Assembly: GCF_018918075.1 (NCBI RefSeq)
Contig: NZ_JAHLPW010000021.1
Coordinates: 1 to 60,089, forward strand
DNA: 60,089 bases
Direction: 5' to 3'
Source: Virgibacillus sp. MSJ-26
GTDB taxonomy: Bacteria; Bacillota; Bacilli; Bacillales; Amphibacillaceae
Within the stretch, counting starts at the first letter, position 1, and the number at the start of each line of letters is the position of its first letter. Below the pieces are notes generated by a model that was not told where the DNA came from, searched no databases, and saw nothing but the letters and a program-made list of their open reading frames with translations. The position numbers were made by a program, and so were the translations under genes. Below, piece after piece: positions 9,246 through 18,097 of this stretch.

Positions 9246-11021
9246 TTAGTTTTGAGTCTTCTCAAAGATTCGGAAACCATATGGTGAAACATGAATGGAG
9301 CTATCATTCGTTATTTCTATGCTATTTCTTTGAAAAGTTCGGCCATCGAATGTAAGTTCTTGGAATAAACCTGAAGTTAGTAAATTAATAGAAGTAGATG
9401 TCGTTTGATTATTGATAACAAATATGACTTGCATCGAGTCATGTTTTCTTTCATAAATAATTGTATTTTCATCATGGTTTCCATCTAGGAATTGAAAAGA
9501 AGCCCTGTTTGCATATACGTCATTTGATTTTCTTAATGTAATTAGCGCTTGAACATAATGAAATAAATCCTGATTTTGCTTCTCATGTTCCCAAACCATA
9601 CATGCACGGCACCCGGGATCACCGCCACCATTCATGCCGATTTCATCCCCGTAGTAAATACAAGGTGTTCCAATGAAGGTTAAATGGAAAAGGAACAACA
9701 GCTTGACTCGATCGATATTTCCATCTGCCAAAGTTAAAATTCTTGGTGTATCATGACTATCCAATAAATTGAATGAAGATTCATTAACATTATCTGGATA
9801 CATGTGCAAAACTTCGTCAATGGCATTGCTAAATGAGCTAGCAGACAGTTTTTGTTTAGCAAAAAAGTCGATGGCAGCATTTGTGAATGGATAATTCATG
9901 ACAGCATCGAACTGATCCCCTTGAAGCCAGGGCATTGAATTGTGCCAGATTTCCCCAAGAATATAAGCGTCAGGTTTCACATCTTTTACTACCTGTCTAA
10001 ACTCCCTCCAAAACGTATGATCAACTTCATTTGCAACATCGAGCCGCCATCCGTCAATATTAAATTCTTCTATCCAATAACGAGCTACATCGAGTAAGTA
10101 CTTCTTTACGTCGGGCTGGTTTGTATTTAATTTTGGCATGGAGGCACCAAAAGAAAATGTGTCATAATTTGGCTGTGGTTTCGTTACGACTGGGAAATCC
10201 CATAGATGAAACCAATCTTTATAAACAGAATCCTCTTGGTTTTTCAGTACATCTTGAAACGGTAGGAAATAGTAGCCACTATGATTAAACACTGCATCAA
10301 GCATAACCCGAATGCCGCGCTTATGACATTCTTTCACAAGACGTCGGAATATTTCTTTATCCCCGAATTGAGGGTCGATTTCCATGTAGTCAATCGTGTC
10401 ATATTTGTGATTGGAATAAGCTTTAAAAATAGGAGTGAAATAAATTCCATTGATTCCTAAGTCAACGAGATGGTCTAAATGGTTCATAATCCCTTGGAAA
10501 TCTCCACCGAAAAAGTTTGTGGGCGTAGGTTCTGATTCCCCCCATGGCATAGTACCTGCAGGGTCATTTGATGTGTCCCCATTTGCAAATCGTTCAGGAA
10601 AAATTTGATACCATATCGTGTCTTTTACCCAAGATGGCGCATGAAATACATCCCCTTTATGTAAATAAGGAAAACAAAAATAATAATCCTTATCTCTAGG
10701 GATAGATTCAAAAAATCCTCGCTCTGTATAATGAATTGTTTCACCTGTTTTCGAGGTGCAACTAAATCCATAGCGTAGTCTGCGGAAGTCTGGTTTCACA
10801 GCTACTTTCCAATAATCATGCATTACAGTTGAACCTGATTTTTCCATGTCGATGAATTGAAACTGCCATTCTTCTTTATCAAAAATATATGGATCACCGT
10901 AGATTAGGGTTACCGCTTCCATATCATCTTTTTTTGTTTGCAACAAGATATGTAATGTCTCCTCATCATAGGCATAAGCTAGATTGCTTTTAGGTTGATG
11001 GTAGATGGCTTCTTTTAACAA
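9246..11021 (-). CDS. neopullulanase / cyclomaltodextrinase (GH13_20)
   Basis: A 591-residue intracellular amylase-like enzyme that would cut pullulan-type or cyclic and linear maltodextrins to maltose and panose. The first ~125 residues form the beta-rich CBM34-like domain that helps dimerise this family. The barrel then carries DTIWYQIFPERFANGD, MPKLNTNQPDV, GWRLDVANEVD (nucleophile), GEIWHNSMPW (acid/base) and LLDSHDTPR. There is no signal peptide. The start is TTG (11021-11019), with AAGGAGG 7 nt upstream. It is the first gene of a minus-strand operon with malL and is divergent from malE; both promoters share the LacI-type operators described here. NplT, CDase and maltogenic amylase cannot be separated by sequence reading. 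Confidence 0.88.
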   Translation of the reverse strand: MLKEAIYHQPKSNLAYAYDEETLHILLQTKKDDMEAVTLIYGDPYIFDKEEWQFQFIDMEKSGSTVMHDYWKVAVKPDFRRLRYGFSCTSKTGETIHYTERGFFESIPRDKDYYFCFPYLHKGDVFHAPSWVKDTIWYQIFPERFANGDTSNDPAGTMPWGESEPTPTNFFGGDFQGIMNHLDHLVDLGINGIYFTPIFKAYSNHKYDTIDYMEIDPQFGDKEIFRRLVKECHKRGIRVMLDAVFNHSGYYFLPFQDVLKNQEDSVYKDWFHLWDFPVVTKPQPNYDTFSFGASMPKLNTNQPDVKKYLLDVARYWIEEFNIDGWRLDVANEVDHTFWREFRQVVKDVKPDAYILGEIWHNSMPWLQGDQFDAVMNYPFTNAAIDFFAKQKLSASSFSNAIDEVLHMYPDNVNESSFNLLDSHDTPRILTLADGNIDRVKLLFLFHLTFIGTPCIYYGDEIGMNGGGDPGCRACMVWEHEKQNQDLFHYVQALITLRKSNDVYANRASFQFLDGNHDENTIIYERKHDSMQVIFVINNQTTSTSINLLTSGLFQELTFDGRTFQRNSIEITNDSSIHVSPYGFRIFEKTQN

Positions 11022-11039
11022 ATCGATTCCTCCTTTTCA

Positions 11040-11053
11040 TGCAATCGTTTGTA
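11040..11053. promoter_or_regulatory. LacI-type operator near the neopullulanase start
   Basis: TGCAATCGTTTGTA is a 14-bp imperfect palindrome centred on CG, close to the LacI-family pattern TGCAAACGTTTGCA. It sits between the probable start point of the minus-strand transcript (-10 ATTATA read from 11080-11085) and the neopullulanase ribosome site. This is a position for repression by the MalR gene of this locus. Confidence 0.5.
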
Positions 11054-11109
11054 TGAAATATAGATAAATAATTTAAACTATTATACAGCGTATCAAAAAA
11101 GACAAAAAA

Positions 11110-11125
11110 ATGAAAACGTTATTAT
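11110..11125. promoter_or_regulatory. cre-like catabolite repression site
   Basis: The 16-mer ATGAAAACGTTATTAT matches the Bacillus cre pattern WTGNNARCGNWWWCAW at all but one fixed position. It lies in the middle of the divergent mal control region, just behind the minus-strand promoter. It could serve CcpA or, because LacI-type sites resemble cre, MalR. Confidence 0.5.
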
Positions 11126-11151
11126 CATTGTATAACAAAGAACAATTTCTC

Positions 11152-11179
11152 TTGCATTTTTAAAAATACGTTGTATAAT
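11152..11179 (+). promoter_or_regulatory. malE promoter
   Basis: -35 TTGCAT (11152-11157) and a perfect -10 TATAAT (11174-11179) are separated by 16 bp. The expected start point is near 11186, about 10 bp before the downstream operator. Confidence 0.7.
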
Positions 11180-11195
11180 TTTATGTAAAGTGGTG

Positions 11196-11209
11196 CGCAA
11201 CCGTTTTCA
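11196..11209. promoter_or_regulatory. LacI-type operator downstream of the malE promoter
   Basis: CGCAACCGTTTTCA is a CG-centred 14-bp imperfect palindrome related to the site at 11040. It begins about 10 bp past the predicted malE start point, a road-block position expected for repression by MalR. Confidence 0.55.
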
Positions 11210-11259
11210 TAAACATAGCATTCACTTCAAATGAATAATCCTTTAGGGAGGGTAACTGA

Positions 11260-12540
11260 ATGAAAAAATGGTTAGGAACTTTATTTGCATTCATGTTAGT
11301 AATAGGAGTCTTGGCAGCATGTGGACCGGACGATGAGGTAGAAGAAAGTTCGGGTAGCGATGATGCTACTGCAGATGTAGAAGATGCGGAGAAGCCTGAA
11401 AAATTACTAGTTTGGGAAGATGATGACAAAGGAGCAGCACTTGAAGATGCTGCAGAGAAATTTGAAGAAGAATACGGTATTGAAATTGAATACCAAGAAT
11501 ATAACATAACTGAAATTGAAGAAAACTTAGCGTTAGATGGTAATACAGATGCAGCACCAGATGTTGTTACTTTGCCGCATGACCGTATTGGATCAACAGT
11601 TGTAAAAGGGTATATTTCACCAATTGAAGTAGGTGACGATGTACTGGATCAATTCACAAAATCCTCTGTTGAAGCGATGGAATATGATGGTCAATTATAT
11701 GGGTTACCAAAAGCAACTGAAACACCTGTCTTTATCTATAACAAAGATTTGTTACCAGAAGTTCCAGAAACAATGGATGACATGTACGAGTTATCTGAAG
11801 AAGCTGTAGAGAATGGTGATTATGGTTTCTTAGCACTTTGGGATGACACCTATCATGCACATGGTATATTTAAAGGATTTGGTGGGTATGTATTCGGTGA
11901 TGGCGATGATGTAACCGATATCGGACTTAATAACGAAGGTGCTGTGGAAGCATTAGAATACATGGGCAAATGGTATAAGGAAGGGTTATTCCCGAGTGGA
12001 ATTATCGGTGAAACATCCAACGACCAAATGAACGGCTTGTTTAAAGAAGGCAATACAATGGCCGTACAAAATGGTCCATGGGCTTTTAATGACTATAAAG
12101 ACGCAGGTATTGATATCGGTATCGCACCAATGCCTAAATTGCCAAATGGAGAACCTGTTGGTACATTCATGGGAGTAAAAGGTTGGCATGTAACGAACTT
12201 TACAGATAACCAAGAATGGGCACAAAAGTTTGTAGAATTTATTACAAATGAAGAAAATGCGCAAATAAGATATGACCTAACTGGAGAAATCCCACCATTA
12301 GCATCATTGTTAGAAGATGATGAATGGGTCGAGGAAAACGAAGGGGCAGCAGCTGTAATGGAACAATCAAAAGATGCTATTGCAATGCCTTCTGTTCCAG
12401 AGATCGATGAAGTTTGGGATCCAATCACTTCAGCTGTACAAGCGGTTGCAACAAAAGATGCAGACCCGAAAGAAGCGCTTGATGAAGCTGTTAAGTTAAT
12501 TAAAGAAAATATTGAAATGAATCATGGTGGAGAGAATTAA
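11260..12540 (+). CDS. malE: maltose/maltodextrin-binding lipoprotein
   Basis: A 426-residue family 1 solute receptor (Bacillus MdxE/CymE type) that would deliver maltodextrin to the MalFG permease. It has a lipoprotein signal with lipobox VLAACG (Cys at residue 20), then a very acidic linker of about 30 residues. Mature motifs include LLVWEDDDKGAALEDAAEKFEEEYGI and GNTMAVQNGPWAFNDY, typical of MalE-like proteins. ATG start with GGGAGGG 8 nt upstream. It is followed by an intrinsic terminator and then malF, an arrangement that lets the receptor be made in excess over the permease. The acidity fits an extracytoplasmic protein of a salt-tolerant organism. Confidence 0.92.
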   Translation: MKKWLGTLFAFMLVIGVLAACGPDDEVEESSGSDDATADVEDAEKPEKLLVWEDDDKGAALEDAAEKFEEEYGIEIEYQEYNITEIEENLALDGNTDAAPDVVTLPHDRIGSTVVKGYISPIEVGDDVLDQFTKSSVEAMEYDGQLYGLPKATETPVFIYNKDLLPEVPETMDDMYELSEEAVENGDYGFLALWDDTYHAHGIFKGFGGYVFGDGDDVTDIGLNNEGAVEALEYMGKWYKEGLFPSGIIGETSNDQMNGLFKEGNTMAVQNGPWAFNDYKDAGIDIGIAPMPKLPNGEPVGTFMGVKGWHVTNFTDNQEWAQKFVEFITNEENAQIRYDLTGEIPPLASLLEDDEWVEENEGAAAVMEQSKDAIAMPSVPEIDEVWDPITSAVQAVATKDADPKEALDEAVKLIKENIEMNHGGEN

Positions 12541-12550
12541 TAAGTAATCT

Positions 12551-12590
12551 AAGGCGGTGTCTTGTTATTAGAGATACTGCCTTCCTTTTA
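12551..12590 (+). terminator. intercistronic terminator between malE and malF
   Basis: AAGGCGGTGTCT (12551-12562) pairs with AGATACTGCCTT (12572-12583) with two G-T pairs, followed by CCTTTT. The weak T tract would allow partial readthrough into malF. The remaining 140 bp to malF show no other clear signal. Confidence 0.65.
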
Positions 12591-12729
12591 AACTTACCAT
12601 TCGCATCACCATATTTAATCCACAGATACACAAATCTAATTTTCTCCAGACAATAAATTGAAGAACGACATAGTCGTAAGCAGTAAAGTATTCATTTATT
12701 AAAGTTATAAGAGAGAGGAGTCTCTTGCA

Positions 12730-14010
12730 GTGGATAATGAATATCAATCAAATCATCGAAAAATTGCAACGTTACTCTCCATCATACCGGGGTTAGGCCA
12801 ATTTTATAATCGACAATTCTTCAAGGGAGCTATATTTTTAGTATTAGCTGCATCCTTTGGAATTGCCTTTGCAGATTTTATTGACCTTGGGCTATGGGGA
12901 ATTTTCACGCTTGGTGAAAAACTACCAAGGGATAATTCGATTTTCCTTATGGTTTATGGAATTATTTCTATCTTTTTATTGGCAATCGCGGTAATCATTA
13001 TGATTATTAATCTTCGTGATGCATATAAAAATGGTGAGAAGCGAGATAGTGGCCAACCACTGAACACGATTCGAGGTCAATATCGAAATTTAATCGATAG
13101 TGGATTTCCTTATTTAATGTTGAGTCCTGGCTTTTTCTTATTATTATTTGTCGTGATTTTGCCAATCATATTTGTGTTATTACTAGCCTTTACAAATTAC
13201 GATTTATATCATAATTGGCCTGCTAGTTTAACGGATTGGGTTGGGTTAGCCAACTTTAAGAAACTATTTACAATGGATGTGTGGCGTCGAACGTTCTTTA
13301 GTGTATTTGCATGGACAATTATCTGGACACTAGTCGCAACAACACTGCAAATTGCCCTTGGGGTGTTTTTAGCTATTTTAGTAAACCAAAAGGATTTAAA
13401 AGGAAAGGCAATCATTCGTACTTTGCTTATTTTACCATGGGCAGTACCAGCGTTTGTGACGATTTTGATTTTCTCTGGTATGTTTAATGAATCGTTCGGT
13501 GCGATTAATACAACGATTTTAAGTGCGCTTGGTATTAGTCCGATTTCATGGATGACAGATGCAATGTGGACGAGATTAGCCTTAATTATGATTCAAACAT
13601 GGCTCGGATTTCCATTTATCTTTGTCATGGTTACAGGAGTGCTACAATCCATTCCAGATGAATTGTATGAAGCGGCGACAGTGGATGGTGCAAGTATATA
13701 TCAGAAATTCCGTCAAATCACATTCCCGCTTGTCATGTTTTCTATTGCACCAATATTGATTACACAATACACGTTTAATTTTAATAACTTTAATGTGATT
13801 TATCTATTCAATAATGGTGGACCAACAATACAGGGGCAAAATGCTGGAGGTACTGATATTTTGATTTCATGGATTTATGACTTAACGATGTCAACTCAGC
13901 AATACGGTATGGCTGCTGCGATTACGATGATTATGTCTGCTGTTGTGATTATCATTGCCATTTGGCAATTTAGAAGAACGAGGTCATTCCAAGAAGAGGA
14001 TATGATGTGA
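12730..14010 (+). CDS. malF: maltodextrin ABC transporter permease MalF
   Basis: A 426-residue membrane permease subunit. Residues 1-100 are an extra N-terminal membrane unit (IIPGLGQFYNRQFFKGAIF and two further hydrophobic helices), as in Bacillus MdxF. The core six-helix domain follows from about residue 128, with the ATPase-contact EAA loop EAATVDGASIYQKFRQITFPLV near 317. The start is GTG (12730), with GAGAGGAG upstream. It is followed after 1 nt by malG. No ATPase gene is in the locus; Bacillus maltodextrin importers are known to use the shared ATPase MsmX, which I infer is encoded elsewhere. Confidence 0.92.
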   Translation: MDNEYQSNHRKIATLLSIIPGLGQFYNRQFFKGAIFLVLAASFGIAFADFIDLGLWGIFTLGEKLPRDNSIFLMVYGIISIFLLAIAVIIMIINLRDAYKNGEKRDSGQPLNTIRGQYRNLIDSGFPYLMLSPGFFLLLFVVILPIIFVLLLAFTNYDLYHNWPASLTDWVGLANFKKLFTMDVWRRTFFSVFAWTIIWTLVATTLQIALGVFLAILVNQKDLKGKAIIRTLLILPWAVPAFVTILIFSGMFNESFGAINTTILSALGISPISWMTDAMWTRLALIMIQTWLGFPFIFVMVTGVLQSIPDELYEAATVDGASIYQKFRQITFPLVMFSIAPILITQYTFNFNNFNVIYLFNNGGPTIQGQNAGGTDILISWIYDLTMSTQQYGMAAAITMIMSAVVIIIAIWQFRRTRSFQEEDMM

Positions 14011-14011
14011 T

Positions 14012-14854
14012 ATGAATACAAAACAAAATAAAATCTTTCGTTTAACCATCACTTATTTCATTGTCGCTATTATGGCAGTTATTATCATTTATCCACTTGT
14101 TTGGGTTTTTGGCGCATCATTAACACCAGGGACAAGTATTTCCAGTTTCAATATCATTCCAAAAAACCCGACTTGGGATCATTATAAAGAATTATTTAAC
14201 CCAGAAGAAAGTCTATATTTGAAATGGTATTGGAATACGTTGAAAGTATGTATTATTTCTATGGTTGCTTCGGTTATAACGATTAGTTTAATGGCTTATT
14301 CTTTTTCTCGCTATCGTTTTGTTGGTAGGAAGAATGGACTTGTCACGTTTTTAATCTTACAAATGATTCCAAACTTTGCAGCACTGATTGCTATTTTCGT
14401 GTTAGCGAACGTGACAGGTTTAATCAATACACATTTCGGTTTAATCCTTATCTATATCGGTGGTGCGATTCCGATGAATACGTGGCTAATGAAAGGGTAT
14501 TTGGATTCTATTCCGAAAGAGTTAGATGAAAGTGCACGCATGGACGGTGCAGGTCACTTTAGGATATATTGGCAAATTATTATGCCGCTAGCAAAACCAA
14601 TGATTGCCGTCGTGGCAGTGTTTTCCTTCATTACACCGTTTACCGATTTTATTTTGGCAAAAGTTCTACTACGACAACCTGAACAATATACACTTGCTGT
14701 AGGATTATATGAACTTGTTTCCCGTCAATATGGGAGTGAGTTTACACTATTTGCGGCTGGAAGTATTTTAATTGCTATACCAATTGCGATTTTATTCTTG
14801 TCCTTACAGAAGTATTTCGTGTCTGGTTTAACGGCTGGAGGTACAAAAGGGTAA
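14012..14854 (+). CDS. malG: maltodextrin ABC transporter permease MalG
   Basis: A 280-residue permease subunit, normal length for MalG. Six hydrophobic helices are visible, with a long external loop after the first (TPGTSISSFNIIPKNPTWDHY) and the EAA loop ESARMDGAGHFRIYWQIIMPLAKP near residue 170. It ends with the family-typical KYFVSGLTAGGTKG, the C-terminal tail that in MalG reaches the ATPase interface. It starts 1 nt after the malF stop, so translation is probably coupled. The malR gene follows 63 nt later with its own AGGAGG site. Confidence 0.93.
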   Translation: MNTKQNKIFRLTITYFIVAIMAVIIIYPLVWVFGASLTPGTSISSFNIIPKNPTWDHYKELFNPEESLYLKWYWNTLKVCIISMVASVITISLMAYSFSRYRFVGRKNGLVTFLILQMIPNFAALIAIFVLANVTGLINTHFGLILIYIGGAIPMNTWLMKGYLDSIPKELDESARMDGAGHFRIYWQIIMPLAKPMIAVVAVFSFITPFTDFILAKVLLRQPEQYTLAVGLYELVSRQYGSEFTLFAAGSILIAIPIAILFLSLQKYFVSGLTAGGTKG

Positions 14855-14917
14855 GCCATCCCACTTAATGGTAAAATAGATTTAATTTGATTGGTATAGT
14901 GATGAGGAGGAACTTAC

Positions 14918-15952
14918 ATGGCCGTTACGATTAAGGATGTTGCAAAAAAAGCGAATGTGTCCCCCTCAACCGTTTCACGCGTTATTTCGGACAGCCCACG
15001 GATTAGTGAGCAAACAAAACGAAAGGTCAGACGTGTGATGGAAGAGATGGGATATCACCTAAATTATAATGCACGGGTACTCGCCCAACAAAAAACACGT
15101 ACGATTGGAGTGGTTATGAAGAAATCAAGCAGTGATTCACTTCATGACCCATTTTTCCCTGAAGTGTTAAGAGCGATAAGTACTTATTGTAATAAAGAGG
15201 ATTACAGCATTATGTTAACGACTGGTGAGTCGGAGGAAGAAATTTTTGAAGATGTTGTAAAAATGGTCCGCGGAAGACGTGTGGACGGTATCATTGTGAC
15301 GTATTCCAAAAGAAATGATAAAGTTATTCCCTATTTAATGGAAAGCAAGCTTCCGTTTGTGTTAGTTGGAAGCCCGGTAGAGGCAGAGGAAGAAGTTATT
15401 TATGTTGATAACGATAACTTGAAAGCTGCTGAAAATGCGACAGATTATCTAGTTAATCTAGGACACGAGCGGATTGGTTATATTGGCGGGGACTTGGATT
15501 ATGATGTTTCGATCACTCGGTTTGAAGGATATCAAGCTTCATTGACGAAAAACAAATTCCCGCTTATTGAGGCATATATGGAAAACCCGAAAACCAAAGC
15601 TGAGGTCGAACAAATTGTCTTGAGTTTTATGGGATTGAAAAAACCGCCGACAGCACTTGTTGTTACAGATGATTTGGTTGCTTTAAAAGTATTACAAGTT
15701 TGCCGAAGAGAAAAAATTAGCGTACCGAAAGAGCTCAGCATCATTAGTTTTAATAACTCGATAATTGCTCAAGTATCAAGTCCAACGTTGACATCAGTTG
15801 ATACTCAAGTATTTCAGTTAGGACATGAGGCGGCTAAATGTTTAATTGAAGAAATTAATGAAGCCTCTGCCTATAAGAAAAGCATTATCATTCCAACCGT
15901 CATTGAAAAACGAGAATCGTGTAAGATGTTAACCGAGGAAGCTTCAAATTGA
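14918..15952 (+). CDS. malR: LacI-family maltose regulator
   Basis: A 344-residue LacI/GalR repressor. The N-terminal helix-turn-helix (VTIKDVAKKANVSPSTVSRVI) and the hinge-helix region (NYNARVLAQQKT) are clear; the rest is a periplasmic-binding-protein-like sensor (GVVMKKSSSDSLHDPFF onward). Position directly after malEFG and before a second alpha-glucosidase makes it the likely repressor of the whole locus, responding to maltose or a maltodextrin. The CG-centred operators at 11040 and 11196 fit this family. ATG start with GAGGAGG 7 nt upstream. Confidence 0.88.
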   Translation: MAVTIKDVAKKANVSPSTVSRVISDSPRISEQTKRKVRRVMEEMGYHLNYNARVLAQQKTRTIGVVMKKSSSDSLHDPFFPEVLRAISTYCNKEDYSIMLTTGESEEEIFEDVVKMVRGRRVDGIIVTYSKRNDKVIPYLMESKLPFVLVGSPVEAEEEVIYVDNDNLKAAENATDYLVNLGHERIGYIGGDLDYDVSITRFEGYQASLTKNKFPLIEAYMENPKTKAEVEQIVLSFMGLKKPPTALVVTDDLVALKVLQVCRREKISVPKELSIISFNNSIIAQVSSPTLTSVDTQVFQLGHEAAKCLIEEINEASAYKKSIIIPTVIEKRESCKMLTEEASN

Positions 15953-15987
15953 GCAATTAGAATGGCATGCGAAAAGAAGTAATTAAA

Positions 15988-16033
15988 AGCTTCATCAGTA
16001 AGGGGCGCGTCCCACCTGATGAAGTTTCCTTTT
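15988..16033 (+). terminator. terminator after malR
   Basis: CTTCATCAG (15990-15998) pairs with CTGATGAAG (16016-16024), with a GC-rich loop segment GGGGCGCGTCCC that can itself fold. The stem is followed by TTTCCTTTT. It separates malR from the second alpha-glucosidase gene. Confidence 0.7.
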
Positions 16034-16045
16034 GTACGATACAAA
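16031..16045. promoter_or_regulatory. inverted repeat over the probable promoter of the second malL
   Basis: TTTGTA-CGA-TACAAA is a perfect 6-bp inverted repeat with a 3-bp centre. It overlaps a possible -35 TTGTAC (16032-16037) whose -10 would be TTATAT or TATATA about 17-18 bp downstream. An operator role is inferred; the half-sites differ from the malE-region operators. Confidence 0.4.
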
Positions 16046-16098
16046 CATCAAAAATTATATACAGTAGTTATATTATTGATATTTTAGGAGGAGACATC

Positions 16099-17772
16099 AT
16101 GACTAAGAAATGGTGGAAAGAGGCGGTGGCCTATCAAATTTATCCACGCAGTTTTATGGATTCAAATGGGGATGGAATTGGTGACGTTCAAGGCGTCATT
16201 TCAAAACTAGATTACTTAAAAGATTTGGGAATAGACGTCATCTGGATGTCGCCAATCTACCAGTCGCCGAACGACGATAATGGCTATGATATAAGCGACT
16301 ATCAAGCGATTTCTAAAGAGTTTGGTACGATGGAAGATTTCGATGAATTACTAGAAAAAGTTCATGAACGTGGTATGAAATTAATCATGGACTTAGTTAT
16401 TAATCATACATCTGATGAGCATCGGTGGTTTATCGAGTCTCGTTCTTCAAAGGATAATCCATATCGTGATTATTATATTTGGCATGAAGGCGAAAAAGGC
16501 ACACCACCAAATAACTGGGAATCTATTTTTGGCGGATCTGTCTGGGAGTATGATGAGAAGACGGGTGAATATTATATGCACGTATTTTCACGTAAGCAGC
16601 CGGATCTTAACTGGGAAAATCCTGAGGTGCGTAATGATTTATATAAAATGGTGAATTGGTGGTTGGATAAAGGAATTGACGGTTTTCGAGTCGACGCGAT
16701 TTCACATATCAAAAAATTGCCTGGTTTCCCTGATATGCCGAATCCTAGCAATAAAAAATACGTTCCGTCATATGAGGGGCACATGAATCGCCCTGGAATT
16801 AGTACATTTTTAGAAGAATTGAAAAAGGAAACATTTGACCAGTATGACATTATGACCGTTGGAGAAGCAAACGGGGTGAGTGTTGAACAGGCCGACGAAT
16901 GGGTTGGTGAGGAAAACGGTCATTTTAATATGATTTTTCAATTCGAACATTTAGATCTGTGGGGCAAGAGTGCGACAGGTGGGCTTGATATTCATGGCCT
17001 GAAGCGAACGCTCAGCAAGTGGCAGAACGGTCTTGCTGGTACTGGATGGAATGCTCTTTTTCTTGAAAATCATGATCAACCCCGCTCAGTTTCGACGTGG
17101 GCAAATGATACGGATTTAAGAAAAGAAGCTGCGAAAAGCTTTGCGACCATGTACTTTTTAATGCAAGGAACCCCGTTTATTTATCAAGGACAAGAAATCG
17201 GTATGACAAACGTGCAGTTTGATTCTATTGATGATTATAATGATGTGGCAATTAAAAATACTTATCAAGAAGAACGTGAAGCAGGGAAAAGTCATCAAGA
17301 AGTTATGAAAATTATTTGGAAAAATGGACGGGACAATTCGCGTACACCGATGCAATGGAACACAGAAGAAAATGCTGGATTCACGACAGGAACCCCGTGG
17401 CTTAAAGTGAATCCAAATTATAAACAGATAAATGTAGAAGAAGAACTTGCGAATCCCGATTCAATCCTTAATTACTATAAAAGATTAATTCATCTGCGCC
17501 AGAATAGTGATGCTCTTATTTATGGCAGTTATGAGCTAATTTTAGAAGAACATGATCAAGTTTTTGCATACAAGCGGACGCTGGATGATAAGACATATCT
17601 TGTGCTGACAAACTTATTTGAGGTTGCGGTCGATATTGAGTATCCCCAGTCTGTTGCTGGAAAACGGGCAGAGCTTTGTTTGGGCAATTATCGGATAGAA
17701 AATGATGTTGAAATGCTAGAAAAAACAACTTTTCGCCCTTATGAAGCACGAGTTTATCAAATTAATAGATAG
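16099..17772 (+). CDS. malL: alpha-glucosidase / oligo-1,6-glucosidase (GH13_31), second copy
   Basis: A 557-residue cytoplasmic GH13 enzyme similar to the 7512-9194 protein along its length. Catalytic segments are GFRVDAISHI (nucleophile), VGEANGV (acid/base) and ENHDQPR; the QPDLNWEN segment again indicates the oligo-1,6-glucosidase group. It differs at several active-site-neighbouring positions (AISH for VVNF, GEANG for GEMPG), so the two enzymes may have different substrate ranges. ATG at 16099 with AGGAGGAG 6 nt upstream; the frame is open upstream to 15967, but that stretch holds the malR terminator. It has its own promoter region, so it may be regulated apart from malEFG-malR. Confidence 0.9.
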   Translation: MTKKWWKEAVAYQIYPRSFMDSNGDGIGDVQGVISKLDYLKDLGIDVIWMSPIYQSPNDDNGYDISDYQAISKEFGTMEDFDELLEKVHERGMKLIMDLVINHTSDEHRWFIESRSSKDNPYRDYYIWHEGEKGTPPNNWESIFGGSVWEYDEKTGEYYMHVFSRKQPDLNWENPEVRNDLYKMVNWWLDKGIDGFRVDAISHIKKLPGFPDMPNPSNKKYVPSYEGHMNRPGISTFLEELKKETFDQYDIMTVGEANGVSVEQADEWVGEENGHFNMIFQFEHLDLWGKSATGGLDIHGLKRTLSKWQNGLAGTGWNALFLENHDQPRSVSTWANDTDLRKEAAKSFATMYFLMQGTPFIYQGQEIGMTNVQFDSIDDYNDVAIKNTYQEEREAGKSHQEVMKIIWKNGRDNSRTPMQWNTEENAGFTTGTPWLKVNPNYKQINVEEELANPDSILNYYKRLIHLRQNSDALIYGSYELILEEHDQVFAYKRTLDDKTYLVLTNLFEVAVDIEYPQSVAGKRAELCLGNYRIENDVEMLEKTTFRPYEARVYQINR

Positions 17773-17780
17773 AGAAGCCG

Positions 17781-17990
17781 AACAAAGCGCGGGACGCCCG
17801 TCTAGCAACGTACGGACTGGACTGAGCCGTAGGAGATAAAGGAAACACGGCGAACGTAGTGAGGCGATGTTGACTTATCGTGTCATGAGGTGAAGGAAGT
17901 CTCGCAAGTTTTTTAATGCCAAAACTTGCCTGCTAGTTGCTGGGCGCCCCCAGCTGGACGATCAAAAGCTGAAGCTGGACGTGAACAAAT
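17781..17990. repeat. GC-richer intergenic repeat-like element
   Basis: This ~200-bp stretch is richer in G+C than its surroundings and non-coding. Its ends are inverted: GCGGGACGCCC...AGCAAC near 17790-17813 and GTTGCTGGGCGCCC near 17936-17949. It also contains a GCAAGTTTT/AAAACTTGC hairpin (17905-17932 region). The composition and end sequences resemble intergenic repeat families seen in many Bacillaceae genomes. It has only one copy here, so the repeat status rests on resemblance. Confidence 0.45.
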
Positions 17991-18048
17991 TCAGTATAAA
18001 GTTATCCCCAGGAGTTTTAATGTTATAGTTTCCTTAACTATAAAAAAA

Positions 18049-18076
18049 CTCCCCCAACAGCCAGGTTCTGGGGGAG
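18049..18076. other. strong hairpin just upstream of glcK
   Basis: CTCCCCCA (18049-18056) pairs perfectly with TGGGGGAG (18069-18076). Only the minus-strand reading gives a terminator form, since TTTTTTT follows the stem there (rc of 18042-18048). On the plus strand it would be a leader stem ending about 20 nt before the glcK start. A smaller hairpin (TATAGTT/AACTATA) lies just before it. Confidence 0.55.
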
Positions 18077-18097
18077 ATAAAAGGGAGTGCATTTCGA

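Noticed and set aside
15967..16098. 44-residue N-terminal extension of the second alpha-glucosidase
   Set aside because: This stretch contains the malR terminator and the promoter region; the family N terminus begins at the ATG with AGGAGGAG before it.
18049..18076. Hairpin before glcK as a plus-strand intrinsic terminator of the second malL
   Set aside because: On the plus strand no T run follows the stem; only the minus strand has the terminator form.
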